From Oasisia sp. SBJ-2009 (taxonomy: Eukaryota > Annelida > Polychaeta > Sabellida > Siboglinidae): 64,000 nt of DNA. The position numbers and the translations under genes were made by a program. The stretch covers positions 52,877,978 to 52,941,977 of the forward strand of contig OZ024854.1 of the NCBI GenBank assembly GCA_964017155.1. Direction: 5' to 3'. Positions 47,545 through 58,500 of this stretch are shown one piece after another. The notes beneath the pieces are model-generated. The model did not search any database. It saw only the letters and a list, made by a program, of their open reading frames with translations, and was not told the origin of the DNA. Within the stretch, counting starts at the first letter, position 1, and each line of letters opens with the position of its first letter.

Positions 47545-47880
47545 TATTATTATTATATCTACGGTCGCCGGGGTAGCAGCCAAACCACAGATAGCTGGTG
47601 TGACTTCGTCATCGGCACTCCATATGCCCCATGCCCCTGCTTCCAAAACATGACACCGTGTCACAACCAGTGAAGGCATGAAACATTGCCAAAGTAACAC
47701 AACGGTTCAGACCCAGTGCGTTGGCCATCTCGTAGGCCTGTAAATATCGGAAGTTCTTACGAGCACCAAATGCAATCCACAGTTCGGCGCTGGGCTGATG
47801 TCACTGCAAGAACTACCACATCCGTGTCAACTGTGCGAATGGGTATCTTGTCATACCCTTGTTTCACAGCATCTTCTGTT
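47545..47880 (-). pseudogene. Second XPG/FEN-like nuclease fragment
   Basis: Minus-strand pieces in two frames: KIPIRTVDTDVVVLAVTSAQ (DxD box), FRYLQAYEMANALGL and MFHAFTGCDTVSCFG (GCD box). Same fold signature as the 23-kb pseudogene but a different subfamily sequence. Frameshifted, no complete domain. Confidence 0.65.
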
Positions 47881-48185
47881 CCAACACATTCAGACCACAC
47901 ATTCAGACCAACACACATTCAGACCAACACACATTCAGACCAACACACATTTAGCCCAACACACATTCAGACCAACACACATTCAAACCAACACACATTC
48001 AGACCAACACTCATTCAGACCAACACACATTCAGACCAACACACATTCTGACCAACACACATTCTGACCAACACACATTCAGACCAACACACATTTAGAC
48101 CAACACACATTCAGACCAACACACATTCAGACCAACACACATTCAGATCAACATACATTAAGACCAACACACATTCAGACCAACA
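47881..48185. repeat. 16-bp minisatellite, about 19 copies
   Basis: Unit ACACACATTCAGACCA with single-base variants; starts immediately at the end of the XPG-like fragment. Confidence 0.94.
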
Positions 48186-48219
48186 ACTGTTTCCATTTTT
48201 AGTTGCCATCTTGAAAAAA

Positions 48220-51200
48220 AGATAATATGAATGTCCCTCAAGATAAATAAATAACATATTTATAATAGCAGCACATATAACCTTAATGTTGGCACCAACG
48301 TTATATCTCTAGATGGTTCTTAAGTTCTTAAGATTTTAGGAAAATTTGATTTGAAAGGCGCCATCTTTAAAAATGTTGAATGTTGAAGTTGGAGAAGGTC
48401 ATACGTAACACAGTGGAAATCACTATCTTGAAATACTTACATTTGGACTCAAATGTAGCGGTTCTGTCTGAAGCATTTTAAAGGTATGGACAAGTTTCGT
48501 TTTAACGGCGGTCATTTGATAAAATGGCGGATAAGAAGGTCAACGAAGGTCAAATGCAAAACACTTAAATCGCTTGTACAAATACCTATATTTTGATATA
48601 AAAAATGACTGCTCTATGTGGCGTAGGTCATGAAATATAGAATCATTAGTCTTGATGGCCGCCATCTTTAAAAATGGCTGATGTGAATGTCGGAGAAGGT
48701 CAAAAGTAATATATTTGAAATGGTGGTCCCCGAAAACCTATATTAGATACCAAAACGACTTATTTACTTGAAGCAGTTGTTAAGATATGAGAAAATGTGT
48801 TTAAGGCGACCATCTTGCAAAATGGCCGCCAACGCCTTCAAGTGCGAAATCTGGGATGGCCCCATATCCAAATATTTTTGTAATGATGAAATCTAAGTGT
48901 GTGCCAAATTTCATGCGTATGTCATTGTGTCATTCTGTGACTTTTTCGTATAGAATTTAAATAATTGTGTTTTTTCGCTTATATTGACCCTAAAGAACTG
49001 AAAAAACGGTTTCCATTTTTTCGTCCATTTTGTCATCCATTTTTTCGTGGGGAAATTCAAGATGGCCGCCGGCGGTCACCAAAATTCTTATAATCGCCAT
49101 ATCTTTGGCAATAAACGGTATAGAAACTTGAACTCGGAGTCATTTTATATATTTTGAAGTATGATGAATCCAATGTAACCATTATTTTGATGAAAATAAA
49201 ATGAAGTTATACCATCAATATATGTGGTAAAATAGCCATAAAACATAAAATACAAAATATGTTTCAGGAACATCTTGAAGTATGTAGGTTTTCGTTTTCC
49301 CTGTGTCCTGTGTCCAGTTGTGTCTGCACCAGTAAGTGCATGAAACCCTGGTAGAGCTGCTTGTCTTGTCAGGACCCAGGGCATTGTAGATAGGCTTGCT
49401 TTTGACAGGGTGTCACTCAGCTCCTGTGCCCATCATCACGACGCTCTCTGCGCTGAATTCTAGAATTCTGCGCAACGCCAACATAAATACTATACATCTG
49501 TATGACTCAAATAAATGTGTACAATGATGCCTAGATCACCCAGTGCTATAACTGCATACAGTGTCATCAGTGTATCTGCTTACTTCTGTGTAATGCGAAT
49601 TCTAAAGATGAATGGGCTGCAAAGACACCTTTGTGTGTAGGAGAGACGGTAGGCATTTTGCAGAAATGGACAGCCTTTCCTACAAGGTACAAAGTGAAGC
49701 TCGCCTTTGTTTCCTTGCTATTCAGGAATGCCTTTAGATCTTTGTGGGTGTGTTGTCGTTGACCTTATTGCCCGGGTCAGACGATTTGCCAGCTGTTCTT
49801 AGTTGTCTCTTATGACATACGCATGACATTTGGCACACACTTAGATTTCATCATTACACAAATATTTGGATATAGAGCCATCCCAGATTTCGCCCTTGAA
49901 GGCGTTGGCGGCCATTTTCCAAGATGGCCGCCGTAAACCTATTTTCTCATATCTTAACAACTGCTTCAAGTAAATAAGTCGTTTTGGCATCTAATATAGG
50001 TTTTCGGAGACCACCATTTCAAGTATATTACTTTTGACGTTCTCCGACATTCACATCCGCCATTTTAAAAGATGGCGGCCGCCAAGACTTATGATCCTAT
50101 ATCTCATAAGCTACGCCGCCTAGAGCAGTCATTTTGTTATCAAAATATAGGTATTTGGACAGCCGATGTAAGTGTTGTGAAATGCTTTACAGTTGACCTT
50201 CGTATCTGCCATTTTTATCAAATGACGGCCGTTAAAACGAATCTTGTCTATACCTTTAAAATGATCCAGTAAGTGGATGAAACCCTGGTAGAGCTGCTTG
50301 TCTTGTCAGGGCCCAGAGCATGGTAGATAGGCTTGCTTTTGACAGGGTGTCACTTAGCTCCTGTGCCCATCATCAGTCTTTCAGCTAACTGTGCTGTAGA
50401 CATCAAAGAGTAAGCATGCCTCGCAGTAGCCGAAAGGCTTGTTGTCAATTGCTCAAAAATAAATAATGCTGAAAGGTCTTGACAATTATCAATGTGAATT
50501 TTGTGAACATTCATTTCATGCACAACAGCCATGCCATCGATAATGATGGTAGGTGGTAGGTGACTGTCCAGATGCTGTGCCTCGGTCAGATATGCTCTAT
50601 CATCCATCGTAGGTTGTCTCTGGTACACTGATATTGCTGTCGCATGAAACAAATTCTTACCCTCTGGTGTGTCTATCTGACCATCAATTATATCAACAGA
50701 AAAGCGAAGCATTAAGACGTTTCGACAGTTGATCGGAAACCAGATGCATCTACTGACTTGGGCGTACACAATGCTTGGCGATCAGATATGTGAATGTGCG
50801 TGATAGGAATGATGTTGATCGATGCAGGGCATGCATGCGTGCTTCCGTTTTGACAGTATGTACCCCTTTCAGCATTCACCATATCACATTGTGGAATTCC
50901 TGTGGAACTCCAGCTTCTCCAACATCATCTAGCGATCCTTTAAAAACCCGTGGGTCTTTCTTTGCCTACTTAATTGCCTTGCGCAGATTGCCTTTCTTGG
51001 CTACCTCTCCTATTGCTTTATGTTGTGCCTCCGTAGAGTGTATTAGCATGGTTTTGTTCCTATCCGTTGGCGCTGTGAACTGTACGTTAGCAACATTCTG
51101 TTGAATGTTCTCTTTCAGCAGTTGCTTTCACTCTTGGTATACGTGTATGTGGAGACACTTAATGAAATAAAACAAACAATTGGTTAATTATCAGTTTATC

Positions 51201-51995
51201 TTTCTGAATAAAACTTCCAAGGAAATATGTGATTTACTGCTGATTACGACAAACTAAATGAACAAAACTAAAAAAACTAAATGTACTGCACCCGAAGCGT
51301 ATGGGCATATCTATGGTGTTTTTGAGAAAAAGGTCGGATCTGATGTCCAACTGAAATGTACGTAAATTTATATGATGGGATATATTACCATACACATACA
51401 TTAATAGAAACGCTAAGTAATCATTGTGTCCAAAAGCTTTGATCTGTATTATTATTATGTTCGGTATGTAAAATGGCTTTAAAGTACTAATACAGAAAAT
51501 GATACATTTATAATGAATAAATAGAAGAATGTAATGTAAAAACAAGCGATTAGTATATTGTTTATATCTCCATCAAAAATGAAGATATTAAATATATTTT
51601 GGTTTGCCTTTTAATAATCTTTCCAAATGTGACAGGAAAGTATGTTTTACATCTAAACATTTGATGTCCGTATGTACCCATTTTATGGTCATTTTACTGC
51701 ATATATGGCTGGTATAACTTTATTTTCATTTCTTTCATGCAAATAATAGTTGCACTGGATTTCTCATACATCACTATATATAAAACGATTCCGAGTTCAA
51801 GTTTCTATACCGTTTATTGCCAAAGATGTATCGATTATAAAACAAAGTTTGGCGACCGGTGGCGATCATCTTGAATTTTCCCACGAAAAAGTGGACGAAT
51901 AAAATGGAAACAGTTTTTTCCAGTTCTTTAGGGTCAATATAAGTGTAAAAACACAAGTATTTAAAATCGATATGAAAAAGTCACAGAATATGTAT
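48220..51995. mobile_element. Rearranged composite of XPG-type TIR elements
   Basis: Block A (48480-48930) recurs inverted at 49820-50265, and block B (48930-49150) recurs inverted at about 51771-51990. Both contain AAGATGGCCGCC-type motifs, and A itself has internal sub-repeats. A simple TIR element would read A B ... B' A', but the order here is A, B, core, A', core, B'. The core segment 49325-49440 is repeated in the same orientation at 50265-50385. Minus-strand coding remains include LPGFHALTGADTTG (49145-49384), the GCD-like box of the XPG family, and an open frame at 50350-50769. Confidence 0.7.
50350..50769 (-). pseudogene. Internal coding fragment of the XPG-type element
   Basis: 140 codons containing LPPTIIIDGMAVVHEMNVHK, resembling the first acidic motif (VDG..L) of the 23-kb nuclease pseudogene, followed by a Ser/Thr-rich helix. 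Directly downstream, in another frame, comes ALPGFHPLTG. The segment between these motifs in an intact enzyme is deleted. Confidence 0.5.
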
Positions 51996-52329
51996 TTGCT
52001 ACATAACACCTTTCGTCTGTCGTTTTCAAATGCACTGCAATTTGATTCAACGTATTAATCCACTGTTGTGCATGAGTGTGTGTGCGTGAGCGTGAGCGTG
52101 CGTGTGTTTACGCGAGGCAGCGCGCGTTTGCACTTGTGCGACTCCAATTTTCAGTAAGTCTGATAAATAATTCACGCAAACTCGTGTTGGTGTCGGATCA
52201 CAGTTTATAAGGTTCGTGCGGAGAGGGGACCGCTGACATCGCTGCACCGCCATGTGTCCACACAGTCTGTGACACAGTCGGCAACTTGACTGACCAACGC
52301 ACAGCAGCTGAAGTAGTCTTTAATAAACT
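51996..52329. other. Spacer with short GT-rich tract
   Basis: GTGTGCGTGAGCGTG-type sequence near 52,076-52,110; no gene seen. Confidence 0.4.
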
Positions 52330-53000
52330 GAACGTGATAGAAACACACGCCACACACAACCTGAACGTATCGGAAACACACGCCCGACACAAATTTAACG
52401 TGTCGGAAAATAAAACACACACACACACAAGACACAAACTGAACGTATCGGAAACACACGCCCGTCACAAACTGAACGTATCGGAAACACACGCCCGACA
52501 CAAACTGAACGTATCGGAAACGCACGCCCGACACAAACTGAACGTATCGGAAACACACGCCCGGCACAAACTGAACGTATCGAAAACACACGCCCGACAC
52601 AAACTGAACGTATCGGAAACAAACGCCCGACACAAACTGAACGTATCGGAAACACACGCCCGACACAAACTGAACGTATCGGAAACACACGCCCGACACA
52701 AACTGAACGTATCGGAAACACACGCTCGACACAAACTGAACGTATCGGAAATACATGCCCGACACAAACTGAACGTATCGGAAACACACGCCCGACACAA
52801 ACTGAACGTATCGGAAACACACGCCCGACACAAACTGAACGTATCGGAAATACATGCCCGACACAAACTGAACGTATCGGAAACACACGCCCGACACAAA
52901 CTGAACGTATCGGAAACACACGCCCGACACAAACTGAACGTATCGGAAACACACGCCCGACACTAACTGAACGTATCGGAAACACACGCCCGACACAAAG
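52330..53000. repeat. 33-bp minisatellite, about 20 copies
   Basis: The unit begins AAACTGAACGTATCGGAAAC, then ACACGCCCGACAC. Since 33 is a multiple of three, both strands hold long open frames (plus: HKLNVSETHAR repeats, 226 codons; minus: VSGVCFRYVQF, 263 codons). No splice sites, promoter or non-repeat domain supports a gene. Confidence 0.93.
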
Positions 53001-55464
53001 AATACGAGAACACATAGGCGACTCTCTGGCCAATGTTGTCAAACTTTTGCGAATGAGTACTCTGTAAAATTGCGTTTTATCTAGAATACAGAAAATTTTC
53101 ATTGTTTAAGGCTTGCTGACCAAACATGCATATTCGGATTGTTAAAACAGATTTGCAACTAGAATCATTGCCAAAAACGTGTCAGAACTCTCTAGTCTGA
53201 GCCAGTGCCAGCAAGTTTGACAAACTGCGAACAAATTGTCATATGTTTTCCTTTGAAAAGGCCAATTCTACAAACAAGTTATGTTGATATCACAATTCTC
53301 TCAGGTAAGGATAGATATAATTAGTCGTCGCCCGGTTGTCGTTATAGTCTTTTGCACCATTCTATAACACATAAGACAATAACAACACGTAAGAGTTTAA
53401 CAACGACATGTAAAACCAAGCTTAAAACAACACAAATACATATAATTACAATATACGTCAAATATACACAATACAGCAGTCATCAAAACATAGTTTACTA
53501 CGAATAGTAAAAACGCACCGCAAACTTCACGTATGCTATATACACACTCTGAACGGAGAAGACCGTAAAATACGTTACTCGTAATTAATTACATTACAAC
53601 CATTAAATAAGAATAACTCTCCCTTATCCGTATTCATAATCACAGTTCATTTTGTTCATCAATTATTTATATGTATAACTTTTAATTCCATTAGTTATAT
53701 AAATGTTACTGTATTCGACATTATTTACAATAACAGTAATTTTATTGCGTGTTATAATGCATAAATTGTATCAAGAAAATAAGTGAATATTCAGGCGGAC
53801 TTTATACACACCCATTTACGTGTACAGGCACATCAAATCTTTTCATCATCAGATGTCCTAATTATAAAGAAACTAAGTGTTTCAAATAAGACCAAATTGT
53901 ATACATAATCATAACACATTTGTGTTCAGCTGACACGTTCCTAAAACCAAAGTAACACCTACAATAGTACTAAATAAAACAATAAATAATTCTACATCGT
54001 AAAACTCCATGGTAAATCTTTAATTAAAGTGTCCTAAAAGTTTTCCGTACACCTATAGTACCGAAATCCGTATGTACACAGGCTATATACCGGACCGTCA
54101 GCTACAGATAGTAGCACTATATTCACCCGAACGTCAGCACACGTTTTGTTACTATACACTCGGCTGTTACTCACAGGTAGATGTTACAGAATCCTACTCG
54201 ACCTTCGGCTGCAGGTAGCTACTACATACGTGACGACTAGCATGCGTGTACCTGGTACACTCATTGTTGTCAACTCAACACATTGGCCATCAACTACTAG
54301 TGCAAGCGAAAACCAAGTAAGCAGTGGTGATTCCTGTTCACCGAATGTTCCACAGAACAGCAATCTACACTTCAACACAACACACAGTTTGCACTGATCA
54401 CACGACGAGTGACACGACACGACACGACACACAGTCACAGTCACAGTCACAGTCACGGTCACGGTCACGGTCACGGTCACAGTCACAGTACGTCGAACTC
54501 GCCCCATGGCGTGTGCGCGTGTTGCCTCTAGCAAGAGAATCTCGCTCAAAGCCGAACAAATCATAGCAAACCTCCAGGGAAATAATTATAACAATAATAA
54601 CAAACCAACAAACTATATCGCAACATCAGTCATCAAAACATACATCACCGAGAAAAATCATGGCTGTAAGGTCGCACAAACCCGCGAAAGTTTATTCGCA
54701 CAGCATCGCCTTTACGACTCGGCCACCCGATCTCATTCTGACCTTGATACATTTACTCTTAATTACCGTCCTGTGACGTCATGCAGCTGATGCTTCGTGT
54801 GCTTTTGCCACGGAGTGAATACGAGTAAAATGTACACTGATTGTTAACGTAACGAAAGTTGTAGCATGCCAAATAAAAAAAACAGTCTAGGCATGAAACC
54901 CGGGAACCTGACGCACACGAAAGCATGCATGTAGTCGGCGACGAGTCTAGCTTGCAGCCGGCGTACAACGCACAGAAGCCAGGAATGCTGTGAGAGGTTG
55001 AGGTGTCGACAGCACCACCTGCTGTGCAGTTGGCGAGGTGGGTGACGATAGGAACAAACGACACGCGACAAGGCGGCCAGTCGACGGTGATTGAACGCGA
55101 CGACGAAGACACGTGGCGAATCATCGCAGCACAGGGTCAGTATCACAGACTCCATATTTACGGGGCTCGTACAGTTAGTTGTCTTCTGTTGAAGCAGAAT
55201 AGGTCACGAAGTCAAGTCATAACTCCTGTCCCACCACGAAGCACACAGTCACAATGAGAATGGTTGGTTCGTCCACAGCTCGCCAGAAGACGTGCTGTGT
55301 TATGCAGGTTGTTTCCAAGGTCGGTAATCGCAGTGGTGTCGCTGGTGTCAATTATCCGTTTTCCATAGCGCACCAGCTGACGAACGTCAACATCCATCAT
55401 CAACACATCTGACGCATGGATAAGGTTACTCTTCTCTTCTACACGAGGACTGTCAGAGAAGAAT
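53001..55464. other. Intergenic, AT-rich; one weak coding-like stretch
   Basis: No recognised gene. A hexanucleotide CACAGT/CACGGT run sits at 54,429-54,490. On the minus strand 55,406-55,250 reads VRQLVRYGKRIIDTSDTTAI then TDLGNNLHNTARLLAS, after a possible acceptor CATGCGTCAG; it has coding character but I do not recognise it, and no donor was found. Confidence 0.4.
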
Positions 55465-55470
55465 TTTATT
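55465..55470 (-). terminator. Poly(A) signal of the TSP3-like gene
   Basis: AATAAA on the minus strand, about 130 nt after the stop codon at 55,600. Confidence 0.6.
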
Positions 55471-55599
55471 TTCTGGGTTGTTTTGGCGAGTGATATGCGA
55501 AAACCGAAAGGAATTAGGCAAATGAGTGGTCACACAAAATGAGCAATACAGTTCACATTTCATATTGCCAACACAATAAGACCTTTTACTAGTAGCTGT

Positions 55600-58500
55600 T
55601 CAACGAGCTGCATGGGCGCGCTTTTTATTTGAGCCGAGAACCCATGACGTCAGCCAGTCCCACAGGTCGATGTCTTCTTCCAGTTCGTCCTCGTCGTCGT
55701 CCTTGTCGTCCTTGTCGCCTTTGCCTGCTGTCACCATGCGGCTCTGCTTTGGCGTCTTACACGGCGGCTTGCTGCATGTGCCGCCCCCGGCGTTTACTGC
55801 TGCCTTCTGCTTAGTTGCCTTGGCCTGGTTACCAGGGTTAGCAGGCTTACCGGGGTTACCATGGTTACCAGGGTTACCAGGATTTGTCTTCCGGCGGCCT
55901 GAGGCGGATGTGTTCGGTACAGTTTTACCTTTGTCAGATTCTTTCGAGTCTGGAATACCGTCCCCGTCATCGTCTTTGTCCAGGTGATCTGGGATGCCGT
56001 CTCCATCGTCGTCGTCGTCAAGATAATCCGGGATTCCGTCACCATCCGTATCGACTTGTAAATGATCTGGAATACCGTCACCGTTGGCATCGTCGTCTTC
56101 TTCATCAGGTATGCCGTCATTGTCGTCATCGTCATCTAAATAATCTGGTATACCGTCCCCGTCTGTATCTTTCTCTTTATCAACTTCTTTATCGTCAGGT
56201 ATACCATCTCCATCGTCGTCCTTGTCCAGATGATCTGGAATACCGTCGCCATCAGAATCTTTCTCCAAGTGATCTGGAATACCATCGCCGTCGTCGTCTT
56301 TGTCTTGGCTATCCGGGATTCCATCACCATCATCATCGTCATCAAGGTAGTCAGGTATTCCGTCACCATCTGTATCTACTTGCAAATGATCTGGAATTCC
56401 GTCACCGTCAGCATCGTCATCTTCGTCGTCTGGGATGCCATCATTATCGTCATCATCATCTAAATAATCTGGAATTCCATCACCATCTGTATCTTTCTCT
56501 CTGTCGATTTCTTTGTCATCTGGTATCCCGTCGCCGTCGTCGTCTTTATCCAGATGATCCGGAATACCGTCGCCATCAGAGTCTTTTTCCATGTTATCCG
56601 GAATACCGTCACCGTCATCGTCTTTGTCCTCGCCGTCAGGTATACCGTCATTGTCATCATCATCGTCCAAGTAATCTGGAATTCCATCGCCGTCTGTATC
56701 TTTTTCTTTGTCAATCTCCGCGTTGTCTGGGATTCCATCGCCGTCATCATCGTTATCCAAATGATCTGGTATACCGTCACCGTCGTCATCTTTATCCAGA
56801 TGATCTGGTATACCATCACCATCGGAATCTTCTTCCATGTTATCTGGAATACCGTCGCCGTCATCGTCTTTGTCTTGGCTGTCCGGGATTCCGTCACCGT
56901 CATCGTCGTCATCTAAGTAATCTGGTATTCCGTCGCCATCCGTATCAACTTGCAAATGATCCGGAATACCGTCACCGTCAGCATCGTCATCTTCATCGTC
57001 TGGAATACCGTCATTATCATCGTCGTCATCTAGGTAATCCGGAATGCCATCACCATCTGTATCTTTCTCTTTGTCAATCTCTGCGTTATCCGGAATACCA
57101 TCTCCATCATCGTCTTTATCCAAATCATCTGGAATACCGTCGCCATCGTCATCTTTATCTAGATGATCTGGGATACCGTCACCATCAGAATCTTCTTCCA
57201 TGTCGTCAGGAATGCCGTCACCGTCGTCATCTTTATCCAAATGATCTGGAATACCGTCACCGTCGTCGTCTTTATCCAGATGATCTGGGATACCGTCACC
57301 GTCAGAATCTTCTTCCATGTCGTCAGGAATGCCGTCACCGTCGTCGTCTTTATCCAGATGATCCGGAATACCGTCACCGTCAGAATCTTCTGCATTGTCT
57401 GGAATACCGTCACCGTCATCGTCTTTGTCTTGGTTGTCCGGGATTCCGTCACCGTCATCGTCGTCATCTAAGTAATCTGGTATTCCGTCGCCATCCGTAT
57501 CAACTTGCAAATGATCCGGAATACCGTCACCGTCAGCATCGTCATCTTCATCGTCTGGAATACCGTCATTATCATCATCGTCATCTAGGTAATCTGGAAT
57601 GCCATCACCATCTGTATCTTTCTCTTTGTCAATCTCTGCGTTATCCGGAATACCATCTCCATCATCGTCTTTATCCAGGTGATCCGGAATACCGTCGCCA
57701 TCGTCATCTTTATCCAGGTGATCCGGAATACCGTCGCCATCAGAATCTTGTTCTAAGTGATCTGGAATACCATCGCCGTCGTCGTCTTTGTCCTGGCTAT
57801 CCGGGATACCGTCACCGTCATCGTCGTCGTCCAGGTAATCAGGAATTCCATCGCCATCGGTATCTTTTTCTTTGTCAATTTCTTGGTCGTCTGGGATTCC
57901 ATCACCATCATCATCCTTATCCAGATGATCTGGAATACCGTCGCCATCAGAATCTTTCTCCAGTTCATCTGGAATACCATCGCCGTCGTCGTCTTTATCT
58001 AAATGATCCGGAATGCCGTCACCGTCATCGTCTTTATCCAGATGATCTGGGATGCCATCACCATCAGAATCTTCTTCCATATCGTCAGGAATACCGTCAC
58101 CGTCATCGTCCTTATCGAGATGATCCGGAATACCGTCACCGTCAGAATCTTCTGCATCGTCTGGAACACCGTCGCCGTCATCATCTTTGTCTTGGCTGTC
58201 CGGGATTCCGTCACCGTCATCATCGTCGTCAAGGTAATCCGGGATACCATCGCCATCCGTATCTACTTGCAAATGATCTGGAATTCCATCACCGTCGGCA
58301 TCGTCATCTTCGTCGTCTGGTATGCCATCATTATCGTCATCATCATCTAGGTAATCTGGAATTCCATCACCATCTGTATCTTTCTCTTTGTCAATTTCTT
58401 GGTCGTCTGGAATACCATCTCCATCGTCGTCTTTATCCAAATGATCCGGAATACCGTCGCCATCGTCGTCTTTATCCAGATGATCTGGAATACCGTCACC

